Part shown: piece by piece, positions 7,893-16,652 of the stretch
Layout: every line of letters begins with the position of its first letter
Numbering within the stretch: position 1 is the stretch's first letter
Assembly (NCBI GenBank): GCA_045535205.1
Contig: JAZSLF010000052.1
Span: 1-44,086, forward strand
Direction of reading: 5' to 3'
Length of the DNA stretch: 44,086 nucleotides
Origin: RUG14199 sp045535205
GTDB lineage: Bacteria; Bacillota; Clostridia; Oscillospirales; CAG-272
Translations under genes and position numbers: made by a program
The notes under the pieces: model-generated
What the model was told of the DNA's origin: nothing
Database searches by the model: none
The model's input: the letters and a program-made list of their open reading frames with translations, nothing else

Positions 7893-9833
7893 TCATGCCG
7901 AAAGCTTTTTGAGCTCCAAGCAGTCCTTGGCATCAAATCTGCCGTCACGGTTGAAGTCGAGTGCCTCCTCGCTGATGTCGGGAGCATTACCGATAATTAC
8001 ATCTCTTATGAAAAGCTTACATACCGCAACAGCCTCTCTGTATTCAACGGGAGATACTTCCTCACCGAAAACAGTAAACCATCTGCCCTCGGTGACCGTA
8101 CCGCACCCGGTACAGTATTTTACCTCGTAGCCCGGTACACCGTCAACGGACTCCTTCACAACAGTAAAGAACTCCTGTGAAACGTGGCCCCTTGCCTTTT
8201 CGACTCTTATTTCAACCGCACCGTCACAATTTTTACAGTATTTTTCGTAAATTCCGTCAACCGTACAGCCGAGGGGCTGAATGACTCTCTCTGAGTCTGA
8301 CAGCTCATGCTCTTTTTTCTCTATTTCTTTCTTTTCTTCGGTAAGAACACCGCATTTCACGCAGAGTCTTCCGATAATTCCGTATTCCTCACAGGTGGGC
8401 TCTTTAACCACCTGCCATACTCCTGCCGTATGACCCGTTGCCTTTTCGGTAATTTCATTGAAGCTGAAGGAGCATCTTTTACATTCTAAACGTATTTCTC
8501 CGTTTTTTTCGCACGTAACTTCAAATTCCGTTTCAATAATACTGTGATTTGAATAGGGTCTTACTTCTGTTTCGTTTATTCTGTCACCGCAGAAAATACA
8601 TTCTTCAAAGGCTGTACCGCCTTCGGTGCAATCCTCAACGTCGGTTTTTTCTTCATATTCGTGGAGACACACGTAGTTAAGTCCCTGGCTTGCCGAATAT
8701 TCCCATGCCGCACCGCCCTTTCCGTATACGGTAAAGGAGGGATCCAACGTGGACTGAGAGGAGCCCGATGCCTTGTAGCCGACAGCTCTCTGACCGATAA
8801 AGCTTACACTTTCCGGTATTTCCATTGATTTAAGTGAGGAAAGTTTAAAAAATGCAAAATCTCCTATTCTTTCAAGACCCTCAGGGAGTGTGACGGAGGT
8901 GATATTTGAACAGTTGGCAAAGACAGACTCACCGATAGTCTTCACTCCGTCGGGCACAACAAGAGATGCCTCGCTGTAAGTACCCTTGCAAAGAAGTATC
9001 TCGCCGCAGATAATGTAGATGCCGTCATCTTTCGCCTTGTACCAGGCAGTTCCGTAAGCAAAGCCGGAGGATATGAAATCGGGAGTTCCGAGAAATTCAA
9101 ACTCCGAAATACCGCTGCAGGCATAATAGCTGTTTTCACCGATATTCTTTATGCCTTCTCCGAAGGTCACCTTTTTGAGAGAGGAGCATGAGTTGAAGCT
9201 GTTTGCACTTATATACTCAACACCGCTAATATCTATGTCGGTAAGCTTTTTGCATTCATAGAAGGCGGAGTTGCCTACAGACGTACAGCTCTTTGGAATA
9301 AATGCCGCCAAAAGCTCGCCGTTTCTGCTGCAAACACCGTTGGGCAGAGACGTTATCCCGTTTGGGAATTTTATAACTCTCAGCTCCTGACAGGCGGTAA
9401 ATGCATATTCACCTATAATCAGAACGCTGTCGGGTATGACAAAACGTGTAATTTCAATACAGTAGTTGAAGGCATATGCACCTATCTCCTTCAGAGAGCT
9501 TTCGGGAAAGCTCACCTCTGTAATGTGGATCATACCCGAAAAAGCATAGCTTCCGATATAGGTACAGCCCTCCTCTATCACGATCTTTTTTATTTCCCCT
9601 CTGTATTGACTGAAGGGAGCACAGTCGCTTGTATCAGAAAAATTGCTGTAGTTGTACATGGGCCCTTCGCCGCTTATTGTAAGCTGTGCCGTATTGCTGT
9701 CATAGCTCCAGTAAAGAAACGGGCCGCAGCACCCTGTGTCCGTATTCTCCGCAGAAACGGGAATACCGCTTAAAACCAATACGAGAGTCAGAATAAGAGA
9801 GACTGCGGCTCTTACCGCCATTATCTTTTTCAT
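7893..9833 (-). CDS. BspA-like LRR_5 surface protein with Cys-rich repeats and degenerate dockerin
   Basis: 646 residues, same architecture as its neighbour: signal peptide (1-28, ending PVSA), BspA-type leader (LTISGEGPMYNY), LRR_5 repeats (about 80-370), four paired-Cys repeats (about 390-580), then a single clear EF-like loop (DFNRDGRFDAKD). The first loop of the dockerin pair is not recognisable, so metal binding or cohesin docking may differ from the paralogue. GGAG lies 9 bases before the ATG. The gap to the next LRR gene is 50 bp and holds no clear terminator, so they may be cotranscribed. The divergent gene on the other side is the carboxypeptidase at 10112. Confidence 0.86.
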   Translation of the reverse strand: MKKIMAVRAAVSLILTLVLVLSGIPVSAENTDTGCCGPFLYWSYDSNTAQLTISGEGPMYNYSNFSDTSDCAPFSQYRGEIKKIVIEEGCTYIGSYAFSGMIHITEVSFPESSLKEIGAYAFNYCIEITRFVIPDSVLIIGEYAFTACQELRVIKFPNGITSLPNGVCSRNGELLAAFIPKSCTSVGNSAFYECKKLTDIDISGVEYISANSFNSCSSLKKVTFGEGIKNIGENSYYACSGISEFEFLGTPDFISSGFAYGTAWYKAKDDGIYIICGEILLCKGTYSEASLVVPDGVKTIGESVFANCSNITSVTLPEGLERIGDFAFFKLSSLKSMEIPESVSFIGQRAVGYKASGSSQSTLDPSFTVYGKGGAAWEYSASQGLNYVCLHEYEEKTDVEDCTEGGTAFEECIFCGDRINETEVRPYSNHSIIETEFEVTCEKNGEIRLECKRCSFSFNEITEKATGHTAGVWQVVKEPTCEEYGIIGRLCVKCGVLTEEKKEIEKKEHELSDSERVIQPLGCTVDGIYEKYCKNCDGAVEIRVEKARGHVSQEFFTVVKESVDGVPGYEVKYCTGCGTVTEGRWFTVFGEEVSPVEYREAVAVCKLFIRDVIIGNAPDISEEALDFNRDGRFDAKDCLELKKLSA

Positions 9834-9969
9834 ACCTTGCTTCTCCGTTCTGAATATATTATTTACTCTTATTTATTATATAGATATTCATTTTATAATA
9901 ACATAAAAAAACACCCTTGTCTATCACTTTTCCGTAAATATAATTATTATCTCTTTACCGATGTAATAA

Positions 9970-10001
9970 TTGCACAAAAAAATATTGTTGTTTTTGTGCA
10001 A
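9970..10001. promoter_or_regulatory. Perfect 11-bp inverted repeat in a divergent intergenic region
   Basis: TTGCACAAAAA (9970-9980) and TTTTTGTGCAA (9991-10001) are exact reverse complements with a 10-base spacer. It lies in the 278-bp gap between the divergent LRR gene and the carboxypeptidase gene, so it could be an operator serving either promoter, or a weak hairpin. The rest of this gap is AT-rich and shows no ORF. Confidence 0.4.
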
Positions 10002-10046
10002 AACGGTGAAATAAGTTGACAAGCTTTAAACATATGAAAAAAGTGG

Positions 10047-10075
10047 GTGACAGAATGAAGTATTTTTGGTAGAAT
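10047..10075 (+). promoter_or_regulatory. Candidate sigma-A promoter for the carboxypeptidase gene
   Basis: GTGACA (10047-10052), 17-base spacer, TAGAAT (10070-10075), 36 bases before the ATG at 10112. A second TTGACA at 10016 lacks a good -10 at the right distance. Confidence 0.45.
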
Positions 10076-10111
10076 AGTAAAATAGGATAGATATTATATG
10101 GAGAAGTTGAA

Positions 10112-11341
10112 ATGAACAGTAACCATAATCAAAGATATAACGATCAGAAAGCTTATAACCGTCAGTACCAAAACAGAGGCACAGACCCACGTTCTGCCTA
10201 CGGGACAAAGACTCAAAGCCCAAACGGCAGAGCACAGGGAACGTACAGAGCTCCCTCAGGCAGAGTGCCGGCAAGACCGGGTGTGAGAACCTATGATAAC
10301 CCCTATTCAAAAAAGAGAAATAATCTTATTCTTCTTTCTATCTTCGGTCTTATTGCGGCAATCGTAATTCTTATTATACTTATCTCACCCAAAAACGTTG
10401 ACGTGCCCCGTTTCGATGACCCCGTTTCCGATACCCCCGTCGATACTCAGCCCGTGACAGATGAGCCTGAGCCCGAAGAGGTCCTTCCCGTATATGCCGA
10501 AAGAACTGACAAAACGGTGACCCTCGGTTCTGAGGTATTTTCCTCAAACTGTATTATCATAGACGTTGAAAACTGGACTGTCGTTGCCGAAAAAGGCGGT
10601 GACGAACGGATCTATCCCGCTTCAATGACTAAGGTAATGAGCTGTCTTGTCGCCGCAGAAAACTTTGAAGACCTCGACGAAAAGGTGACCGTTCCCGCCG
10701 AGATAATAGACCCTCTCTATCAGGCAAACGCAACGGTGGCAGGCTTCTTCCCAAACGAAGAGGTTACAGTTAAGGACGTGCTTTACGGAATTATTCTTCC
10801 CTCCGGTGCAGATGCTACAGGTACTGCCGCCATCCGTATTGCAGGAAGCGAGGAAGCATTTGCCGAGCTTATGAATAAAAAATGCGAGGAACTCGGTCTT
10901 GAAAATACCCACTTCGTAAATGCCAGCGGTCTCCATCACGATGACCACTACACAACTCCTCACGATATGGCTGTCATCATGCGTGCCGCACTGGAAAACG
11001 AGCTTGTCAAAGAGGTTCTCGGTACATATACCTATACAACGTCGAAAACAGAGGCACACCCCGACGGCATAACTCTCTACAGTACCACCTTCTCCCGTAT
11101 TCACGGCGAAGACGAATTTGATGAAAAAATATCACTTTTCGCAGGCAAAACGGGATATACGGGTGAAGCGGGACAATGTCTCGTCACCGCCGCAAAAGTC
11201 AGAGATACGGGAAAGGTATTCATTCAGGTGTGTGCAAATTCCGACAACAAGTGGAATACGGTTCTCGACACGATAAATAATTACAGACATCACCTCGGCA
11301 TCGAATACGACTCCGATTTCGTGCTGAAAAGCCAGCGGTAA
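10112..11341 (+). CDS. D-alanyl-D-alanine carboxypeptidase (peptidase S11, DacA/DacF-like)
   Basis: 409 residues. An N-terminal polar, Gln/Arg-rich cytoplasmic stretch (1-70) and one membrane segment (71-92) are followed by a Pro/Glu-rich linker and a penicillin-binding domain, so this is a type II membrane protein rather than a signal-peptide form. Catalytic motif PASMTK gives Ser171 and Lys174, and AGKTGYT gives Lys346-Thr-Gly. The middle motif reads SGA (231-233) where most family members have SxN. The enzyme trims D-Ala from peptidoglycan stem peptides and so limits cross-linking. GGAGAAG precedes the ATG. The TraX-like gene follows after only 4 bases. Confidence 0.9.
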   Translation: MNSNHNQRYNDQKAYNRQYQNRGTDPRSAYGTKTQSPNGRAQGTYRAPSGRVPARPGVRTYDNPYSKKRNNLILLSIFGLIAAIVILIILISPKNVDVPRFDDPVSDTPVDTQPVTDEPEPEEVLPVYAERTDKTVTLGSEVFSSNCIIIDVENWTVVAEKGGDERIYPASMTKVMSCLVAAENFEDLDEKVTVPAEIIDPLYQANATVAGFFPNEEVTVKDVLYGIILPSGADATGTAAIRIAGSEEAFAELMNKKCEELGLENTHFVNASGLHHDDHYTTPHDMAVIMRAALENELVKEVLGTYTYTTSKTEAHPDGITLYSTTFSRIHGEDEFDEKISLFAGKTGYTGEAGQCLVTAAKVRDTGKVFIQVCANSDNKWNTVLDTINNYRHHLGIEYDSDFVLKSQR

Positions 11342-11345
11342 ATAA

Positions 11346-12056
11346 ATGAATAAATTCAATAGCTTCGGTATTCTTTCCTCTAATGCGGTAAAGCTTATCG
11401 CTTTAATTCTTATGACAGTTGACCATGTTGGAATGCTTCTTTTTCCCCATGTGAGAATACTGCGTATTTTGGGAAGACTCTCAATGCCCCTTTTCGCTTA
11501 TATGATAAGCGAGGGCTGCCGTTATACAAAAAACAGAAAAAAATATCTTCTGAGACTTGTCCTTTTGGGATCAGTCTTTCAAGCGGTCTATATAATTTTT
11601 GAAAAGGATCTCTTTTTCAACGTTTTTATTACCTTTTCCATCGCTGTCTCCCTTTGCTTTTTCTGTGACTTTGTAAAAAAGCTCCTTACGGAAAAGAAAT
11701 ATATTGAAGCCTTCGCTTCCACAGCCCTGACAGCCCTTCTTGTCTGGTTTATAATGGTGGGACTCAATAAGCTTCTCCCCGTTCATGTCAGCTTTGACGG
11801 CGGAGCTTTCGGAATTTTTCTCCCCCTCCTTATCTACCTTGCCCCAAATAAACTTATAAAGCTTTTAGCTATGGCTCTCGTCTGTACTCTCATCTCCGTA
11901 GACTTTGGCGGCATCCAGTATTTTTCGATCCTCTCAGTATTTATAGCAGCACTCTATAACGGAAAAAGAGGAAAGCTTCCCCTTAAAAGCTTCTTTTATA
12001 TCTATTACCCCGCACATCTTGCCCTGCTTTACGGAATTGATTATCTGATCGGATAG
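11346..12056 (+). CDS. TraX-family integral membrane protein
   Basis: 236 residues, almost entirely hydrophobic with about seven or eight membrane segments. The N-terminal phrase LKxIALILMTVDHVGMLLFP and the motif LGRLSMPLFAYMISEG are characteristic of the TraX family. The name comes from F-plasmid TraX, which N-acetylates pilin; chromosomal clostridial members are common and their substrate is not known. It is cotranscribed with the carboxypeptidase gene (4-base gap), which suggests a cell-envelope role, but nothing here proves acyltransfer. A hairpin array follows its TAG stop. Confidence 0.85.
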   Translation: MNKFNSFGILSSNAVKLIALILMTVDHVGMLLFPHVRILRILGRLSMPLFAYMISEGCRYTKNRKKYLLRLVLLGSVFQAVYIIFEKDLFFNVFITFSIAVSLCFFCDFVKKLLTEKKYIEAFASTALTALLVWFIMVGLNKLLPVHVSFDGGAFGIFLPLLIYLAPNKLIKLLAMALVCTLISVDFGGIQYFSILSVFIAALYNGKRGKLPLKSFFYIYYPAHLALLYGIDYLIG

Positions 12057-12066
12057 ACTTGGAAAT

Positions 12067-12175
12067 GTTTGCCTGACGGCAAACGCGATATATTGAACAT
12101 AGTTCAATGCGATATATTTCATGCGATATACCGAAGCCGATGGCTTCGGTGCGATATGTTTGCCTTGCGGCAAAC
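12067..12175. repeat. Array of four small hairpins separated by GCGATAT
   Basis: Four short palindromes follow one another: TTTGCC/GGCAAA, TTGAAC/GTTCAA, CCGAAGCC/GGCTTCGG and TTTGCC/GGCAAA. GCGATAT occurs between them at 12085, 12109, 12123 and 12151. The hairpin arms differ in sequence while the linker stays the same, unlike a plain tandem repeat. It lies after the TraX-like gene and before the composite repeat at 12181. Confidence 0.75.
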
Positions 12176-12180
12176 GTAAT

Positions 12181-12330
12181 ACAGCGGTTATGATGACTTG
12201 CATTTTTTTGCAGATCATCACAACCGCTGTTATTTTATAATGCCTCTGTAAGCTTTCCCTTAAACCCCGTTCAAAAGCTTTTGAAGGGGTTTAAGGGGAA
12301 ACTTTTCTCGAAAAGTTTCCCCTTCTTCTC
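12181..12330. repeat. Composite palindromic repeat, copy 2
   Basis: Three hairpins in a row. A large stem has ACAGCGGTTATGATGA (12181-12196) against 12215-12230 with one mismatch. The second is a symmetric stem at 12262-12292 built on CAAAAGCTTTTG. The third is GGGGAAACTTTT/AAAAGTTTCCCC (12295-12322). CTGTAAG separates the first and second, as in copy 3 (29704-29879). It lies at the 3' ends of convergent traX and topB and could terminate both. Confidence 0.8.
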
Positions 12331-14472
12331 CTACTCAAATCTAAACACAGCCTTGCCGTCTTCGAGAACAAGGAAGGCATCGAAGGGCTTGCCGTTTTTG
12401 GAGACAAAGTTTTTAATTTTAGAGGTTTTACCTGTTTCAAGAAGGAGCTTGACGTTGGAGACGGAGATATTACGCTGACAGATACGGGTGCTTATATTAA
12501 ACTTACAGCCGTCTGCATAGCCGCTGCAGCCGTAGCTGTACTTGTAGCGTTTTACCTCCTTATGACAGAGGGGGCAAACACCTACCGTATCGAGAAAGCA
12601 GCCCGTATCGGTATCGTCTTCGGGCGGCAGAGCCTTGCTTGAAAAGACCTCTGCTATTTCATTTTTGGCAAGGGACACGCTGTTTTCCACTGTCATTTCG
12701 CCTTTAAATACCTTTTTTAAAGCCTTGCCCATCTCGGCGGTCTTGTACTTATCCATTGAAATGCCCATCTGCATAAGGGACTCAATGAGGAAGATACCGC
12801 CGGGAAGAATAGTGTAAACGTCTTTTTTAAGCTGAATGTAGCCGCTTTTTCTTGCATTGTCGATAATACCTGTTCTTGTGGCCTCCGTACCCAGCTCAAG
12901 ACCCTCAAAGAGAGCCTTGTAATCCTCGGAGTCATCGACACCGACAGCGTCTCTGTCCTCAACATCTGCACCGTCGGCATTTTCGGCGGCTTTGGCCGCC
13001 GCCTTTTCCTCTCTGAAAGGATTTTTCAGATAATTGTTGAGAGTCTCAATGGTGTAGTGACGTGGCGGAGAGGTCTCCTTTTCCGTAGGTCTGAAATCGA
13101 TATTTACGCTGTCTCCCTTTTTAAGCGGAGGAAGGATTTTGTCTTTTTTGTCTGAGCTGTCGTACTTCATCCAGCCCTTTTCAAGAATAACAGTTCCTTT
13201 GAGAACGAAGTCTTCAAGCTCACCTACGGAGATAGTCATTTCCGTTTTGTCTGCAACGCAGTCTTCGGCACAGAAAACGGCAACGAAGCGGCGGAAAACT
13301 GTGGAATATACCTGCATTTCACGCTCGCTGAGCTTGTTTTTATCGGGAATTTTGTAGGTGGGAGTGATTGCAGAATGGGACTCTATCTTGCTGTCGTCAA
13401 AAACTGTCTTGGTATCCTTGAATTTCACGGGATAGCCGATGCCTGAGCACAGCTCAAGGATCTTTTTTATCTTGCCCTTTTCGGCTGTAGCAAGATATTC
13501 CGAATTTGTTCTCGGATATGTCAGATACCCCGCCTCGTAAAGCTTCTGAACTGCTTCCAGGCTGTCGGCCATTGACATTTTGTATTTTTTACCTAAAACA
13601 TTCTGAAGCTTTGAAAGAGAATAGAGCTTTCCGGGGGGAATTACAGTCTTTTTTCTCTTGAGAGAGGTTACGGCGGCACCTGTCTGATTGTAGAGAGAAC
13701 AAATATCTTGTGCCTTTTTTATCTCATTTTTATCAAACTTCTTCTTTGAAACCAGCTCTACGGGAACACCGCCTGTCTCGGCACGGCTGACAAGAGCAAA
13801 ATACTTGTCGGGAACAAAGTTTTTAATTGCCATATCCCTGTCGTAAATTGCCTTTACAATGGGAATTATGACTCTGCCCACACGAAGCAGAGTACCTGTC
13901 TTCAAGGTGGCGTATCTTGTAAGGTTTACACCGTAAAGCCAGTCGATATAGGTTCTTGAAAAGCCCTCTGAGGCAAGGTTGTCATATTCCTTTTCGTCTT
14001 TCATTTCCGAAAGTGCCTGTCTTACCGTTTCGGGAGTCTGGTCGGGAAGCCAGAGCCTTTTCTGTGTTTTTTCGCCTTCGAGGGCGTTGCTTACGCAAAG
14101 ACGAACTATTATCTCACCCTCACGGTCGGCGTCTCCCGCATTTACAATGGTGTCAACGTCAGCTCTGTTGCAAAGGTCTCTCAGTATTCCAAACTGCTTT
14201 ATTACACCTGCATCGTTCTTCTTGTCAGCACCCTTTCTCAGCTCAAAGTGAAACTTTTCGGGAAAGCAGGGCAGATTTTCCATTGTCCACCCCGAAGTAC
14301 CGTTCGGTGCAGGATTGTAGTATTCAATGTCGGCAAGGGAAAACAGGTGTCCGAATGCCCAGGAAACAATGTAGCCGCAGCCCTCATAAAAGCCGTCACA
14401 TCTGTTCATTTTACCGATGGCGGCAACTATATTACGGGCAAGGCTGGGCTTTTCCGCTATTATCAGTATCAT
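12331..14472 (-). CDS. topB: DNA topoisomerase III
   Basis: 713 residues from the ATG at 14472, chosen because MILIIAEKPS is the universal type IA N-terminus; the reading frame stays open 29 codons further upstream. The Toprim domain carries Glu7 and DAD (Asp114, Asp116 in NAGDADREGE). The active-site Tyr319 is in LTYPRTNSEYL. A C-terminal Cys cluster (CPLCHK...CSGYADGC) forms a zinc-finger-like tail, and an acidic Ala-rich insertion lies at about 535-570. The enzyme relaxes and decatenates DNA by single-strand passage. It lies near the origin in a block of chromosome-maintenance genes. Being a plain chromosomal copy with no plasmid genes nearby, it is likely a housekeeping enzyme. Confidence 0.93.
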   Translation of the reverse strand: MILIIAEKPSLARNIVAAIGKMNRCDGFYEGCGYIVSWAFGHLFSLADIEYYNPAPNGTSGWTMENLPCFPEKFHFELRKGADKKNDAGVIKQFGILRDLCNRADVDTIVNAGDADREGEIIVRLCVSNALEGEKTQKRLWLPDQTPETVRQALSEMKDEKEYDNLASEGFSRTYIDWLYGVNLTRYATLKTGTLLRVGRVIIPIVKAIYDRDMAIKNFVPDKYFALVSRAETGGVPVELVSKKKFDKNEIKKAQDICSLYNQTGAAVTSLKRKKTVIPPGKLYSLSKLQNVLGKKYKMSMADSLEAVQKLYEAGYLTYPRTNSEYLATAEKGKIKKILELCSGIGYPVKFKDTKTVFDDSKIESHSAITPTYKIPDKNKLSEREMQVYSTVFRRFVAVFCAEDCVADKTEMTISVGELEDFVLKGTVILEKGWMKYDSSDKKDKILPPLKKGDSVNIDFRPTEKETSPPRHYTIETLNNYLKNPFREEKAAAKAAENADGADVEDRDAVGVDDSEDYKALFEGLELGTEATRTGIIDNARKSGYIQLKKDVYTILPGGIFLIESLMQMGISMDKYKTAEMGKALKKVFKGEMTVENSVSLAKNEIAEVFSSKALPPEDDTDTGCFLDTVGVCPLCHKEVKRYKYSYGCSGYADGCKFNISTRICQRNISVSNVKLLLETGKTSKIKNFVSKNGKPFDAFLVLEDGKAVFRFE

Positions 14473-14607
14473 ATATATATCCTTAGAGATCAGTTTTAAT
14501 TCTTTATTACAGTATACTTCAAATTTTCGGTGTTCGCAAGTACAACAGCTAAAAATCACCTTATCATCATATAATTTAGAACTTTAATTTAAGTTTGTAT
14601 GATAAAG

Positions 14608-14636
14608 TTGACACGAAGAATTATATGTTATAAAAT
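14608..14636 (+). promoter_or_regulatory. Sigma-A promoter for the two-component operon
   Basis: TTGACA (14608-14613), 17-base spacer, TAAAAT (14631-14636), about 39 bases before the response-regulator ATG. Confidence 0.7.
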
Positions 14637-14675
14637 TAATATATCAAAAGATTTTTAAGGTATAAGGAGGCATTT

Positions 14676-15350
14676 ATGAGACTTTTACTTGCCGAAGACG
14701 AAGTTGAGCTTTCAAAAGCTCTGTGTGCCATATTCAAACACAATAATTATTCCGTCGATGCCGTATTCAACGGTAACGATGCTTACGATTGGGCACTTAC
14801 GGGCAATTATGACGGAATTATCCTGGATATTATGATGCCCGGTCTCGACGGTCTTACCGTTCTTAAAAAGCTGAGAGCAGACGGCATTACGACTCCTGTC
14901 CTTTTCCTTACGGCAAAGGGTGAGCTTGAAGACAAGATAGCAGGTCTTGACGCAGGTGCAGACGATTATCTTTCAAAGCCCTTTCAGATAGAGGAGCTTA
15001 TGGCAAGAATACGTGCTATGATACGCCGTAAGACTGATTTTGTACCGGGTGTACTCTCCTTCGGTAACATTTCACTTGACAGAGCTACATACAACCTTTG
15101 CTGCGGCGAAAATGCCGTAAGACTGGGAAACAAGGAATTTCAGATGATGGAGATGCTTCTCACAGGTCCCGACAGAGTTATTCCCACAGAATACTTTATG
15201 GAAAAAATTTGGGGCTTTGACTCTGAGGCTGAGATCAACGTCGTATGGGTATATATTTCCTATCTCAGAAAGAAAATAGCAAACATCGGTGCCAATGTTG
15301 AAATAAAAGCGTCAAGGGGAGTCGGATATTCCCTGTCTCTTACGGAATAA
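14676..15350 (+). CDS. OmpR/PhoB-family response regulator
   Basis: 224 residues. The receiver domain (1-115) has the acid pocket Glu7-Asp8, phosphoacceptor Asp51 (ILDIMMPG), Thr79 and Lys101 (LSKPF). The C-terminal half (about 128-222) is a winged-helix DNA-binding domain (NKEFQMMEML, EINVVWVYISYLRKKI, RGVGYSL). TAAGGAGG precedes the ATG. The histidine kinase gene starts 9 bases after its stop, so they form a cognate pair. No target gene is recognisable next to it. Confidence 0.95.
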   Translation: MRLLLAEDEVELSKALCAIFKHNNYSVDAVFNGNDAYDWALTGNYDGIILDIMMPGLDGLTVLKKLRADGITTPVLFLTAKGELEDKIAGLDAGADDYLSKPFQIEELMARIRAMIRRKTDFVPGVLSFGNISLDRATYNLCCGENAVRLGNKEFQMMEMLLTGPDRVIPTEYFMEKIWGFDSEAEINVVWVYISYLRKKIANIGANVEIKASRGVGYSLSLTE

Positions 15351-15359
15351 TATTTTGCC

Positions 15360-16625
15360 ATGACTGAAAAGCTCCGATACAGAATTACTCTTATCTCAAT
15401 GCTCGCTCTTTCAATAGTTCTGACGTTAATGTGCATTTCTCTTTCGCTTTTTCTCCGTATCAACTATCTGAGCAGCACTAAGAATACTCTTGAATACATT
15501 TCCGAAAACGTTCATTCCTTTAAGGGAAACCGAATTCCTCCCGATAATACTTATGAAGATTTTGAAGAAGAAAACTTCTCGGAGGTCATAGGCTTCGGCT
15601 CGGTCATCAACGAAAATACTCTCAGAGGCTCAAGATTTTTTGCCGTTTTCTTTAATGACGAGGGTGAGATCTATAACTGCGATATTTCACACATTTCCGA
15701 AATATCACAGGAGCAGGCAGAAAAAAATGCCTTGTATATTTATAAAAAAGAAAATATAAGCGGGGAATTTCAGAATTACAGATATTTGAGGTCAAACGGT
15801 GAAAACGGCTTCTCCCATATAGTTTTTCTTGACTGTACATCTTCCCTCAGACCCCTTTATTTTGCTCAGTTCATGAGTATTGCCATCTCACTTTTTCTTA
15901 TCGGTGCCATGACCCTTATAGTCTGGTTTTTCTCCAAAATGGCGGCAAATCCCTTTCTTGAAAATCTGGAGGCTCAAAAACAGTTTATCACCAATGCAAG
16001 TCATGAGATAAAAACTCCTCTTGCCATCATCGATGCCAACGCCGAGGTTCTGAAGCTCACAGGCGGCGAAAATGAATGGATAGACAGTATTCAAAATCAA
16101 ACGAAAAGACTTTCCAATCTTGTGAAAAGACTTATGCTCCTCTCAAAAACAGAGGAGATCAGTATGGAAAAGCTTAATTTTGAAAAATTTTCTGTAAGCG
16201 ATGCCGTACTTGATACGGTTGCTTTCTATAACGTACTTGCACAGCAGAAAAATATCTCTATCGTCTCCTACATATCTCCCGACGTTTTTACAAAAGGTGA
16301 CGAGGCTTCCATTCGTCAGCTTATCGAAATACTCCTCGAAAATGCCGTAAAATACTGCGATGAAAAAGGTGTTATCGAAATATCTCTCAAAAACAAACAT
16401 AAAAACCTTATTCTCGATATTTCCAATTCCTGTGATGATCCTCCCGATAAAAAATCACTTGACAAAATATTCGACCGCTTCTACCGTGACGATGACTCTC
16501 GCTCACGTAATACAGGCGGCTACGGTATAGGTCTCTCCATCGCCAAAGCTATAGTCGATAACCATAAAGGCAAAATTTCAGCCTCTGCCGATAAAGACAA
16601 AGTCACTTTCAACGTAGTGATATAG
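15360..16625 (+). CDS. Sensor histidine kinase (HisKA/HATPase)
   Basis: 421 residues. Membrane segments at about 8-33 and 168-191 enclose a ~130-residue extracytoplasmic sensor rich in acidic residues. The phosphoacceptor is His215 in NASHEIKTPL. ATP-binding motifs are the N-box LLENAVKYC (Asn328) and the glycine-rich GGYGIGLSI. No HAMP domain is evident between the second membrane segment and the H-box. It partners the upstream response regulator. The SD before its ATG is weak, so translation may be coupled. Its TAG stop touches the first copy of the 27-bp island repeat at 16626. Confidence 0.94.
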   Translation: MTEKLRYRITLISMLALSIVLTLMCISLSLFLRINYLSSTKNTLEYISENVHSFKGNRIPPDNTYEDFEEENFSEVIGFGSVINENTLRGSRFFAVFFNDEGEIYNCDISHISEISQEQAEKNALYIYKKENISGEFQNYRYLRSNGENGFSHIVFLDCTSSLRPLYFAQFMSIAISLFLIGAMTLIVWFFSKMAANPFLENLEAQKQFITNASHEIKTPLAIIDANAEVLKLTGGENEWIDSIQNQTKRLSNLVKRLMLLSKTEEISMEKLNFEKFSVSDAVLDTVAFYNVLAQQKNISIVSYISPDVFTKGDEASIRQLIEILLENAVKYCDEKGVIEISLKNKHKNLILDISNSCDDPPDKKSLDKIFDRFYRDDDSRSRNTGGYGIGLSIAKAIVDNHKGKISASADKDKVTFNVVI

Positions 16626-16652
16626 TCAATCAGGGGACGGTTCCCTGATTGA
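16626..16652. repeat. 27-bp palindromic island repeat, copy 1
   Basis: Near-perfect palindrome with arms TCAATCAGGG/CCCTGATTGA around a GACGGTT centre. An identical direct copy lies at 19029-19055 and an exact inverted copy at 19407-19433. The style (an ACGGTTCCC core in a palindrome beside a Y1 transposase) matches REP/IS200-like repeats of clostridia. Confidence 0.9.

Noticed and set aside
11346..12056. Conjugative element suggested by the TraX name
   Set aside because: No other transfer genes, relaxase or coupling protein; chromosomal TraX-like genes are common in clostridia.
12067..12175. CRISPR array from the GCGATAT repeats
   Set aside because: The repeat is only 7 bases, spacers are palindromes, spacing is irregular and no cas genes are present.
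13956..14486. Plus-strand ORFs inside topB, and similar long antisense frames in serS, galK and gyrA
   Set aside because: They are antisense shadows with no SD and arginine- or cysteine-rich nonsense composition.
14473..14559. 29-residue N-terminal extension of topoisomerase III
   Set aside because: Type IA topoisomerases begin directly with the Toprim strand MxLIIAEKPS.
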